Shown piece by piece: positions 1 through 5,925 of a DNA stretch of 6,493 bases. Every line of letters starts with the position of its first letter. The stretch's first letter is position 1. Under the pieces are notes generated by a model that was given only the letters and a program-made list of their open reading frames with translations, ran no database searches and was not told the DNA's origin. A program made the translations under genes and the position numbers. This DNA comes from Calditrichia bacterium (GTDB lineage: Bacteria > Calditrichota > Calditrichia > Calditrichales > Calditrichaceae): positions 1-6,493 of the forward strand of contig JALWEA010000624.1 in the NCBI GenBank assembly GCA_027039465.1, read 5' to 3'.

Positions 1-1433
1 TTTTTAAACGTTTCGGTTTTAGGATTAAAATAGGAAATTCCATGATACAATGTGGCTAACCAAAAATTTCCTTTATTATCCCTTTTAATAGATACCACAT
101 AGCCGGAAGGCAATCCGTCTTTGGTCGTATAATGTTTAAATATTTTTTTATACGGCTGGACATAAGCCAAGCCACCGCCCCAACCACCTAACCACAAACC
201 GTTATGGCCGTCCCCTTCTATTGTTAAAATAAAATCCAATGGCAAACCGTTTTTCTTGGTATAAATAAATCTCGGGGTTAGTTTGTCCAATTTTAAATTT
301 TCACGGAAGCCGACCAAACCTTTTTCCGTCCCAATCCAAATCGTATGAAGCGAGTCTTCGTAAATTCCCCAAACGGAATTGTCCGGTAGCCCTTGCTTTG
401 TCGTAAACGTTTCAAAATATTTCCCTTTATAACGGCTTAATCCGCCCCCCCAGGTTCCGAACCATATAATATGCTCCCTGTCTTCAAAAATAACATCAAT
501 GGTATTATGGCCGAGTCCATTCTGAGTGGTAATGGTAAAAAAGCGCTGCCTTTTTGAAAAGGGGTGTAGAATTTGCACCGCCCCCTTTGTCGTACCGACC
601 CAAATGTTGCCCGAATGATCTTTGGCTAAAGTGCGTATCCAATTATCAGGTAAATGATTATTAGTATCAAAGATTTTAATGTTTGATAAATTAAACGGTG
701 CATTATCTTGCCAATTCGCTTGTATCAATCCTTTATCGCCCGTACCAATCCAAATAAAATGGGATTTAAAAAATAAAATATTCTCAATTCTATTCGAAGG
801 TAAGCCATTTTTTTGGGAAAAATAATGAAATTTTTCTTGCCGTTTAAAATCATCGGGCTTAAAAACAACAATACCATGCCAGGTGGCAACCCATAAATTG
901 GAATCGGGGCCTAATGCAAGATAGGAAATATGATTGTCTGGAATGCCGTCTTTGGTAGTAAGGAAAATACCCGACATGCCGTCATACCGAAATAAACCAT
1001 GCTGATCGGTACCTACCCAGACCGTACCATCAGAATCCCGTAATAGAGAGGTAATTCGAAAGCTATGGAGCGAATGATTTAATTCGAATTTTCTAAACTT
1101 CCCTGAATAAATATCATAAATGGAAATACCCGAACGTTCCAATCCGAACCAAATTAAACTGTCCCCGTCTTCAAAACATGCTGTTACCGCATTGCCCGTA
1201 AGTCCGTTGTGCGAATTAAAGTTTTTGAAATGCAGGCCGTCAAACCGGGCCAGGCCATCTTCTGTTCCGATCCAAAGGTATCCCAAGGTATCCTGCAAAA
1301 TTGTGGTTACTTGAGATTGCGGTAATCCGTCCTGAACATTAAATGTTTTAATGGGCAACAATTGTGCTTGACCAAAATCAGGTAAGAGTACTATTCCAAC
1401 AAATAGAGTTAAAATAAGAAAGATACGTTTCAC
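1..1433 (-). CDS. Two-component regulator propeller sensor protein, N-terminal part (partial)
   Basis: The frame is open from a GTG at 1433 to the left edge, giving 477 codons with no stop; the C-terminus is outside the window. Residues 1-23 look like a Sec signal peptide (MKRIF, then a hydrophobic stretch, cleavage probably after Gly-Gln-Ala23). After that I count about ten Reg_prop blades of the form DGLP-x3-V-x2-I-x2-D-x3-G-x-IWIGT-x2-GL-x-R, for example VQDGLPQSQV...LWIGTEDGLARFDG and TKQGLPDNSV...IWIGTEKGLVGF. Known relatives carry about 14 blades (two seven-bladed propellers), then a Y_Y_Y domain, a membrane helix and a histidine kinase, GGDEF or HTH output module. By that model the propeller is periplasmic and binds a ligand. 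The ligand and output cannot be told here. GTG was chosen because the signal peptide begins exactly there. An ATG at 1447 is out of frame and stops after three codons. No clear Shine-Dalgarno is seen. Confidence 0.9.
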   Translation of the reverse strand, partial: MKRIFLILTLFVGIVLLPDFGQAQLLPIKTFNVQDGLPQSQVTTILQDTLGYLWIGTEDGLARFDGLHFKNFNSHNGLTGNAVTACFEDGDSLIWFGLERSGISIYDIYSGKFRKFELNHSLHSFRITSLLRDSDGTVWVGTDQHGLFRYDGMSGIFLTTKDGIPDNHISYLALGPDSNLWVATWHGIVVFKPDDFKRQEKFHYFSQKNGLPSNRIENILFFKSHFIWIGTGDKGLIQANWQDNAPFNLSNIKIFDTNNHLPDNWIRTLAKDHSGNIWVGTTKGAVQILHPFSKRQRFFTITTQNGLGHNTIDVIFEDREHIIWFGTWGGGLSRYKGKYFETFTTKQGLPDNSVWGIYEDSLHTIWIGTEKGLVGFRENLKLDKLTPRFIYTKKNGLPLDFILTIEGDGHNGLWLGGWGGGLAYVQPYKKIFKHYTTKDGLPSGYVVSIKRDNKGNFWLATLYHGISYFNPKTETFK

Positions 1434-1485
1434 GGTTATGTGCTCATTAATAAAAATTACTTCAATCGGCTTTTATCGGATAAGT

Positions 1486-1553
1486 CGTTTCAATAAACTT
1501 TTTCGGAATGGAATTGATTTCCTTTATTGATTCCATATTTGTTTACTGAAACG
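1486..1553. repeat. 68-bp nested inverted repeat
   Basis: The outer arms CGTTTCAATAAAC (1486-1498) and GTTTACTGAAACG (1541-1553) are complementary at 12 of 13 positions. Inside them ATGGAAT (1508-1514) and ATTCCAT (1530-1536) pair perfectly. The two stems are nested, so one long hairpin or cruciform is possible. It lies 53 bp upstream of the propeller start, so on the minus strand it could be a 5' UTR structure, or as DNA a pair of operator half-sites. It is not followed by a T-run in either direction, so it is not an obvious terminator. Confidence 0.55.
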
Positions 1554-1796
1554 ATTCATTCGTGCTTTTCCACTCACTACATCCAATCAATGATGAATTT
1601 CGACATTTATGCTTAAGAACATTAGCAAATATGAAGGATTTTGTTAAAATCTCATAAATTTAACGATATATTGAGATAATCTTTATTGATTTTTCAGGCT
1701 CAATAGTAAATTACGAAATCAAATCTAATAATACAAATAGGTAAACCGTTCGTTCGTGAAAATAATCAAAATTCTTCGCATTAAAAAAAAATACAA

Positions 1797-1826
1797 TTCG
1801 TCCGAATTTTGTTTTATATTTATATA
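1797..1826 (+). promoter_or_regulatory. Possible promoter of the Clp1-like kinase gene
   Basis: TTCGTC (1797-1802) and TATATA (1821-1826) are 18 bp apart and would place transcription start a short distance before the ATG at 1853. The -35 match is poor and the region is so AT-rich that chance matches are expected. The AATTCG-TC-CGAATT palindrome overlaps the -35 and could be an operator. The ribosome binding site is also weak: only ACGAG at 1841-1845. Confidence 0.25.
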
Positions 1827-1852
1827 GGTCAAACCAGCAAACGAGCTTAGCT

Positions 1853-2758
1853 ATGATGTACGTTGAACCTTCCTGGAATTCATTGGTAGAACGTTTGAAA
1901 AGCAAGGATGCTAAGCGTATTTATGTCGTAGGTGTACCGGACAGCGGTAAGTCAACGTTAGCTCGATTCCTAAGTGAAACTTTCGCCGTCCTTAAGCCGA
2001 CCGCTTTTATTGACTCGGATCCCGGGCAATCCACTTTGAGCTTACCCACAACCATTAGTGCCGGTTTTTACTCCACAGGCAGCAAAGAGCCGCAGGTTAT
2101 TCTTAGCCGCTTTATCGGAGATACTTCGCCTCAACACAAACAGGCCGTTATCTTACTTGCATTGCACCGTTTAACCGATAAAATGCAGGAAAAAGGTGCT
2201 GACTGCATGATTTTCGATTCATCGGGTTATGTATCCGGACAAGATGCGTTGGAATATCAGCTTTCGGTTATCGAAATGCTGCAGGTTGATGTTGTTATTC
2301 TTTTACAACGTAATGATGAATTACAGCGCTTGGGGGCGTTATTGGAAAAATTCGGTACGATTACGATTGAAGAAATTCCGGTTTCTCAGGCGGTACGTCC
2401 GCTTTCCATGCCCATGCGCAAAGAAAAACGCGAATCCAAATACCGCGCCTATTTTGAAAATCAGGAAATTCGCGTTTTGGATGTGCAAAACCTGGCTTTA
2501 TGCGGTTCTTTACCGGAACGATTTACCGTTCAAAGCATGCGGGGTCGACTATTGGCTTTTTGCGATCGGGAAAGATTTGTAATCGCCATGGGCATTGCGC
2601 GTTCTTTCTACGAAAGCGACAAGATCTGCATTTGTCAAGCGCCCGATTTTGATCTTAACCAAACCGCCTTTTTACATTTCGGGGATATCTTTATCAATAC
2701 GGATTTCAAAGAAGAGCACATCTCCAAACGACAGTTGCAAAAGGAAAGCAGAAATTAG
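1853..2758 (+). CDS. Clp1/Grc3-type polynucleotide 5'-kinase-like P-loop protein
   Basis: This complete 301-aa protein matches the CLP1_P kinase family (Clp1, Grc3/NOL9 and archaeal Clp1), whose members transfer phosphate from a nucleotide to 5'-hydroxyl RNA or DNA ends. Visible motifs: the Walker A G27-VPDS-G32-K33-S34-T35, in which the Pro-Asp before Ser-Gly-Lys-Ser-Thr is typical of the family; D54-S-D56-P-G-Q59 followed by a Leu-Pro-Thr-Thr segment, matching the family's DxDPGQ motif; FIGDTSP at 87-93; and the IFDSSGYVSG strand at 120-129, where relatives have a hydrophobic strand ending NTxGW. Residues from about 190 form a beta-rich C-terminal domain that includes GRLLAF-CDRERFVIAMGI and ends in a HFGDIFIN strand, as in prokaryotic family members. 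There is no signal peptide or membrane segment, so it is cytoplasmic. Two adjacent ATGs (1853 and 1856) could each be the start. It stands alone on its strand. The kinase fold is well supported; the substrate in bacteria is not known to me. Confidence 0.82.
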   Translation: MMYVEPSWNSLVERLKSKDAKRIYVVGVPDSGKSTLARFLSETFAVLKPTAFIDSDPGQSTLSLPTTISAGFYSTGSKEPQVILSRFIGDTSPQHKQAVILLALHRLTDKMQEKGADCMIFDSSGYVSGQDALEYQLSVIEMLQVDVVILLQRNDELQRLGALLEKFGTITIEEIPVSQAVRPLSMPMRKEKRESKYRAYFENQEIRVLDVQNLALCGSLPERFTVQSMRGRLLAFCDRERFVIAMGIARSFYESDKICICQAPDFDLNQTAFLHFGDIFINTDFKEEHISKRQLQKESRN

Positions 2759-2784
2759 TTTCCTGTTAAATGGTTAAATCGTTG

Positions 2785-2834
2785 AATTGGGATTTTAAGA
2801 ACTGGGAATTGGGAACTAGGAACTGGGAATTCGT
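2785..2834. repeat. Degenerate 7-bp tandem repeat (AAYTGGG)
   Basis: Between 2800 and 2831 the sequence reads as consecutive heptads AACTGGG, AATTGGG, AACTAGG, AACTGGG, AATT. A further AATTGGG lies out of phase at 2785-2791 and another GGGAATT appears at 2891-2897. The array falls just after the kinase stop codon and before the convergent terminator. It looks like a simple-sequence repeat that has drifted. It has no coding role and I see no hairpin potential in it. Confidence 0.6.
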
Positions 2835-2890
2835 TTATATTCTGTAACTAGTTGATGCAGAGCGTGAAGAATGGTTGCGAAAAAAAGAAT

Positions 2891-2938
2891 GGGAATTGAT
2901 TTTACCATTTATCCGGCAAAATCAATCCCCTTTTATTT
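2891..2938. terminator. Bidirectional intrinsic terminator between convergent genes
   Basis: Arms at 2891-2906 (GGGAATTGATTTTACC) and 2915-2930 (GGCAAAATCAATCCCC) enclose an 8-nt loop. On the plus strand the stem has two A-C mismatches and is followed at once by TTTTATTT (2931-2938). On the minus strand both mismatches become G-U pairs, so the 16-bp stem is complete, and it is followed four bases later by seven T's (complement of 2880-2886). It lies 132 bp after the kinase stop and 25 bp after the stop of the leftward operon. It fits best as the operon terminator and may also serve the kinase transcript. Confidence 0.75.
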
Positions 2939-2954
2939 GAGGCAGATATGCATT

Positions 2955-3494
2955 TTATTTTGCGATTCTGTTTGCCAGCTCGGCTTTTGCTTTCTGATAA
3001 TACAATATCGGTAAACGATATTTCTTAATTTTCCCGCCTTCATCCACCGGAATCATAAGTTCGTAGCTATCTTCATAATCATGCCAATCTATCAGCGCGA
3101 CTTCCGTGCGGTTTACGTTTTGCAGAGCTGTATTTTTATCGGGATGGAACTGTACATTTTCCAATTCCGGAAATTTTTCTTTGACCAATGTTTCCGGCAG
3201 GTACGTGTGTACCTGTAATCGCCCGATATATTCAAATTCGATAAACCCTTTTTGACGGGAAATTAAGGTGTAGCCTTCTTTTTGCAGGCATTGTTTGTCG
3301 ATCTGCGGTGATATTTCGGACTGTTTGGCAAAACGTCCGATTACAATGCCGTCCATTGCTCCCTGTTTGAGATAAAACAAAGCTTCGGCCGCGCTGCCGA
3401 ACGGGTACAATTCGATAAAATCATTTTTACTTTTCAAATCAATGGCAATATTCGCCATGGTCGGACAAAATCCCAATTTAAAATCAGTACTCAT
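2955..3494 (-). CDS. Small cytoplasmic protein resembling a type 2 periplasmic-binding domain
   Basis: This 179-aa protein (from the ATG at 3494) is the last gene of the leftward operon, 17 nt after the reductase stop. I do not recognise a named family. The opening strand FKLGFCPTMANIAI (residues 5-18) followed by PFGSAAEALFYLKQGAMDGIVIGR (31-54) resembles the first lobe of SsuA/NMT1-like or phosphate-binding type 2 solute-binding proteins, where a Gly-x-Cys/Ser-Pro loop and an A-x2-AL-x2-L-x2-G-x-hDG-hhhG segment contact ligand (h, hydrophobic). The middle part, HTYLPETLVKEKFPE, resembles the second-lobe entry of such proteins. It has no signal peptide, lipobox or membrane segment and is shorter than transport-type binding proteins, so it probably binds a small molecule inside the cell. 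Cysteines are at 10 and 69. A ligand supply or sensing role for the neighbouring reductase is my inference. The gene is certain; the fold assignment is tentative. Confidence 0.75.
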   Translation of the reverse strand: MSTDFKLGFCPTMANIAIDLKSKNDFIELYPFGSAAEALFYLKQGAMDGIVIGRFAKQSEISPQIDKQCLQKEGYTLISRQKGFIEFEYIGRLQVHTYLPETLVKEKFPELENVQFHPDKNTALQNVNRTEVALIDWHDYEDSYELMIPVDEGGKIKKYRLPILYYQKAKAELANRIAK

Positions 3495-3503
3495 ATTCAA
3501 TCT

Positions 3504-3508
3504 CTCCT
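3504..3508 (-). promoter_or_regulatory. Shine-Dalgarno that decides the start of the PBP-like gene
   Basis: AGGAG (within AAGGAGAG on the minus strand) lies 9 nt before the ATG at 3494 but only 3 nt before an in-frame TTG at 3500. The spacing favours ATG-initiated translation (MSTDF) over the two-residue-longer TTG version. Confidence 0.7.
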
Positions 3509-3511
3509 TGA

Positions 3512-5443
3512 TTAAAGTTTCTTCCCTATGGCAAAGCCGGAATGAACCGCATCGATAATTTTACCGACTTTGTGCACATCACCGATTTGATAGGTTTCGT
3601 AATGTTTTTTCAATTCCAAATACAAGGAATGGTCGTGGCGTCCGCCAAAAGCGGTTACGAACAAATCGGCCGGCAGGAGTTCTTCGTTTCCGTTGTTACC
3701 GATACGCACCCCGTTATCCGTTATTTCCTGCACCGGCGCTGATGTTTTAATCGCAATGCCTTTTTCCTTGATTTCACGCACTAAATAGCCGCGACTAATG
3801 GGCTCCATGCCCATGGCAATTTCCGGCAGCATTTCCACAATGGTTACCTCATTGCCATGATCACGTAAATAAAGCGCCGTTTCGCAACCGACCAAACCGC
3901 CGCCGCCGACAACGACCTTTTTGCCGTGAATGGTCTCATTGCGATTTAAAATTTCCTGAAATGATTTTACAAACGGCTTATCAATGCCTTTAATGGGCGG
4001 AGGCGCGTAATTGGCTCCTTTACTGATCACAACAACATCCGGTTTAACATCATGCACGGCATCGAGCGTTGCTTCCTTATTCAGTTCAATGGGAATATGT
4101 AATTTTTCAGCCATGAACTGGTAATATTCAATGAGCCAATTGATCTTTTCCTTGCCGGGGGGTACCGCACCTAATGCCAGCGCCCCGCCAATTTGAGATT
4201 CCTTTTCCCAAACAACGACTTCATGGCCGCGCTGCTTCAAAGTAACCGCCGCTTCCAGTCCGGCAGGTCCTGCGCCAATCACCAGGATGGTTTTCTTTTG
4301 CAAGGCCGGATGTAAAATTTCATCGGATTCCAGGCGACCGACATTCGGGTTAACGCCACAGCGCAAAGCCGTGCCTTCTTCATGACGCGCTTTAATGCAT
4401 TCGCTGCAACCGATGCAACGTTTAATTTCTTTGCTGCGTCCCATTTGCGCTTTAACCGGCCAATCCGGGTCTGCAATAAGCGCGCGCCCCAAACCGATCA
4501 GGTCTGCACTGCCTTTTTCCAAAATCTCTTCGGCGCGCTCGGGATTGCGAATCATGCCCACCGCTACCACCGGAATTTTGACGCCGCGTTTTTTGAGTTC
4601 TTCGGCCATGTAACCGCGCCACGCTTCCGGATATTGCATGGGTTCCAGACGCTTTTCTTTGGAACCGAATCCCACATCGGCATGCACCGCTGCGTAGCCC
4701 AATTCTTCGTAAGCTTTAGCGATTTCCGCGCCCTGTTCAATGGTAAGGCCGCCTTCCACAAAATCCATCACGCCCAAACGGGCTGTTACGGTGAAATTCG
4801 CTCCGCAGAGTTGTTTGATTTTATCGATAATCAATTTGGCAAAACGCACCCGATTTTCCATCGAACCGCCAAATTCATCGGTACGCTTGTTTGTTAAGGG
4901 TGATAAAAACTGATCGATGAGTAACCCGTGCGCTGCTTCGGTTTCCACACCGTCAAAATGGGCTTTCTTGGCGCGCAAAGCTGCCTGCGCAAAACTCTCG
5001 GCAATGGCTTCGATCTCTTCGGGTGTTAATTCATGCGGTAATACGCCGTCCGGACGCAAATTAACGACCGAAGGTGCAACCGGCGTTTTGTTTCCCGAAA
5101 GTTTTAAACTGGAAAATAACCCCGGATGGGTTAACTCCATAAAAGCCAAAGCACCGTGTTTGTGAATTTCGTAAGCCACGCGGCTCAATCCGGCAATGAA
5201 ACGATCATCGTCTATTCTCGGTTGTGTGGTACCGTGGCGCGCATCCGGATATTGAATGCACATATTTTCCATGGTTACCACGGCTGCCCCGCCCTGCGCC
5301 CGGCGTCCGTAATGATAAATCAATTCGGGGGTTACTTCGCCCGTTACAGAGGCAAAGTTGGTCGCAACCGGCGGAAAAACGATTCTATTTTTTAATGTTA
5401 AACTACCTACCCTTACGGGAGAAAATAACTTACTGTAATTCAT
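3512..5443 (-). CDS. OYE-family NADH:flavin oxidoreductase with [4Fe-4S] and FAD/NAD(P)H domains, atypical active site
   Basis: This 643-aa enzyme has the full layout of 2,4-dienoyl-CoA reductase, 2-enoate reductase and trimethylamine dehydrogenase. An N-terminal FMN TIM barrel (about 1-340) carries R222, IDQFLSP..NKRTDEFGGSMENR (176-198) and GLGRALIADPDW (317-328). A [4Fe-4S] site follows with Cys343, 346, 349 and 362, the C-x2-C-x2-C-x12-C spacing of trimethylamine dehydrogenase. Next come an FAD Rossmann motif GAGPAG (390-395) and a nucleotide motif GGGLVG (514-519). The usual active-site H-x-x-H-G-Y reads E169-A-A-H172-G-L174, so the first His and the proton-donating Tyr are gone; the conserved Gln of the Q-L-x-H strand is Glu103. 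It probably reduces an activated C=C bond or related group with NAD(P)H, but the substrate is unknown. The ATG overlaps the arsR-type stop (ATGA), and AAGGAG sits 7 nt upstream, so translation is probably coupled. No signal peptide; cytoplasmic. Confidence 0.92.
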   Translation of the reverse strand: MNYSKLFSPVRVGSLTLKNRIVFPPVATNFASVTGEVTPELIYHYGRRAQGGAAVVTMENMCIQYPDARHGTTQPRIDDDRFIAGLSRVAYEIHKHGALAFMELTHPGLFSSLKLSGNKTPVAPSVVNLRPDGVLPHELTPEEIEAIAESFAQAALRAKKAHFDGVETEAAHGLLIDQFLSPLTNKRTDEFGGSMENRVRFAKLIIDKIKQLCGANFTVTARLGVMDFVEGGLTIEQGAEIAKAYEELGYAAVHADVGFGSKEKRLEPMQYPEAWRGYMAEELKKRGVKIPVVAVGMIRNPERAEEILEKGSADLIGLGRALIADPDWPVKAQMGRSKEIKRCIGCSECIKARHEEGTALRCGVNPNVGRLESDEILHPALQKKTILVIGAGPAGLEAAVTLKQRGHEVVVWEKESQIGGALALGAVPPGKEKINWLIEYYQFMAEKLHIPIELNKEATLDAVHDVKPDVVVISKGANYAPPPIKGIDKPFVKSFQEILNRNETIHGKKVVVGGGGLVGCETALYLRDHGNEVTIVEMLPEIAMGMEPISRGYLVREIKEKGIAIKTSAPVQEITDNGVRIGNNGNEELLPADLFVTAFGGRHDHSLYLELKKHYETYQIGDVHKVGKIIDAVHSGFAIGKKL

Positions 5444-5757
5444 GGCAAAACTCCTTTTAGTTCGGAAAGGTGATCCATCCCTATTTTAATTAACTGTTCA
5501 ACATGCTCGTCGGCTATGGAATAGCGGTAAAATTGTTTGTCGCGTTCGACTTTTACTAGTCCGGCGTTTTTTAGAATACGCAACTGCTGAGAAACCGTGG
5601 GTTGGTTGAGCCCCAATGTTTCCGCAACGTTATTGACACAGCGCGATCGTTGGTCCAGCAGGGCTAAAATGATTTTAAGCCGTGTCGGATCCGAGAAAAC
5701 GTAGAAAAAGCGCGCCAATTTTTCGAGGTCGCCTTCTGCCAATTTGAATTGCTTCAT
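5440..5757 (-). CDS. ArsR/SmtB-family transcriptional repressor with alpha-5 metal-site motif
   Basis: This 105-aa winged-helix protein is the first gene of the leftward operon. FFYVFSDPTRLKIILALL (17-34) is the family's typical opening. VAETLGLNQPTVSQQLRILKNAGLV (44-68) is the helix-turn-helix and K69-VERDKQFYRYSI is the beta wing. Near the C-terminus D83, H85, H96 and E99 reproduce the D-x-H-x10-H-x2-E spacing of the zinc/cobalt/nickel alpha-5 site of SmtB and CzrA, at almost the same residue numbers as in CzrA. The alpha-3 CxC motif of arsenic/cadmium sensors is absent; the only Cys is C40. It probably represses its own operon by binding the palindrome just upstream and lets go when metal binds, though a non-metal effector is possible. 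Start at the ATG with GGTGA four bases upstream; its stop overlaps the reductase start by four bases. Confidence 0.9.
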   Translation of the reverse strand: MKQFKLAEGDLEKLARFFYVFSDPTRLKIILALLDQRSRCVNNVAETLGLNQPTVSQQLRILKNAGLVKVERDKQFYRYSIADEHVEQLIKIGMDHLSELKGVLP

Positions 5758-5773
5758 ACTGTCACCATATCAT

Positions 5774-5803
5774 TATATTCTTATATTCATATATGCGAAT
5801 ATA
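5774..5803. promoter_or_regulatory. Probable ArsR operator
   Basis: A perfect inverted repeat TATATTC (5782-5788) and GAATATA (5797-5803) is separated by 8 bp. A third copy of the left half-site, TATATTC, lies 8 bp upstream at 5774-5780. ArsR/SmtB proteins bind AT-rich dyads with TTCA/TGAA-like cores near their own -10. The site lies 16-45 bp before the arsR-type ATG and overlaps the predicted -10, so a bound dimer would block transcription of all three genes. Confidence 0.65.
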
Positions 5804-5826
5804 GCAATTTAAAATTAGTAAAGCAA
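5798..5826 (-). promoter_or_regulatory. Predicted sigma-70-type promoter of the arsR-OYE-PBP operon
   Basis: On the minus strand TTGCTT (complement of 5821-5826) and TATATT (complement of 5798-5803) are spaced by exactly 17 bp. Transcription would begin near 5790, giving a leader of about 30 nt before the ATG at 5757. The -10 coincides with one arm of the operator palindrome, which is the usual arrangement for ArsR autorepression. Confidence 0.55.
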
Positions 5827-5925
5827 ACAATTAATAGTAAAAAAATCTGGGTTCGTTTTGGTTTTTAGTGGGTAAATTAGAAATGCACTAAAAAATGATT
5901 ATATATTGTAAATGGGTCGATCAAA

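Larger units (their letters stand above)
1434..1852. promoter_or_regulatory. Divergent AT-rich intergenic region
   Basis: This 419-bp gap separates the leftward propeller gene from the rightward kinase gene and should hold both promoters. It is strongly AT-rich and I find no convincing protein gene or tRNA in it. It contains the 68-bp dyad listed separately, a small GATTTT/AAAATC hairpin at 1637-1651 and an AATTCG-TC-CGAATT palindrome at 1795-1808 close to the kinase promoter. No strong promoter for the propeller gene could be picked out. Confidence 0.6.

Noticed and set aside
1711..1905. 64-codon minus-strand frame across the kinase start
   Set aside because: It overlaps the N-terminus of the Clp1-like gene, lies in AT-rich promoter DNA and has no motif or Shine-Dalgarno.
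2229..2582. 117-codon open frame in another frame of the kinase gene
   Set aside because: It overlaps conserved kinase coding sequence on the same strand, and its translation is rich in Arg, Cys and Phe without recognisable motifs.
3498..3500. TTG start two codons upstream for the PBP-like gene
   Set aside because: It would leave only 3 nt between AGGAG and the start codon, while the ATG at 3494 has a normal 9-nt spacing.
4382..4897. 171-codon open frame on the plus strand inside the reductase gene
   Set aside because: It lies wholly antisense to strongly conserved OYE barrel motifs, has no family features and no ribosome binding site; it is a shadow of the real gene.
3512..5443. Naming the reductase fadH or trimethylamine dehydrogenase
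   Set aside because: Domain layout fits both, and the cysteine spacing matches the latter, but the active-site residues of each are missing, so a specific name is not supported.
5440..5757. Arsenic, cadmium or persulfide sensor of the CxC or two-Cys type
   Set aside because: Only one cysteine (C40) is present, so neither the alpha-3 CxC site nor a BigR/SqrR-like cysteine pair can form.
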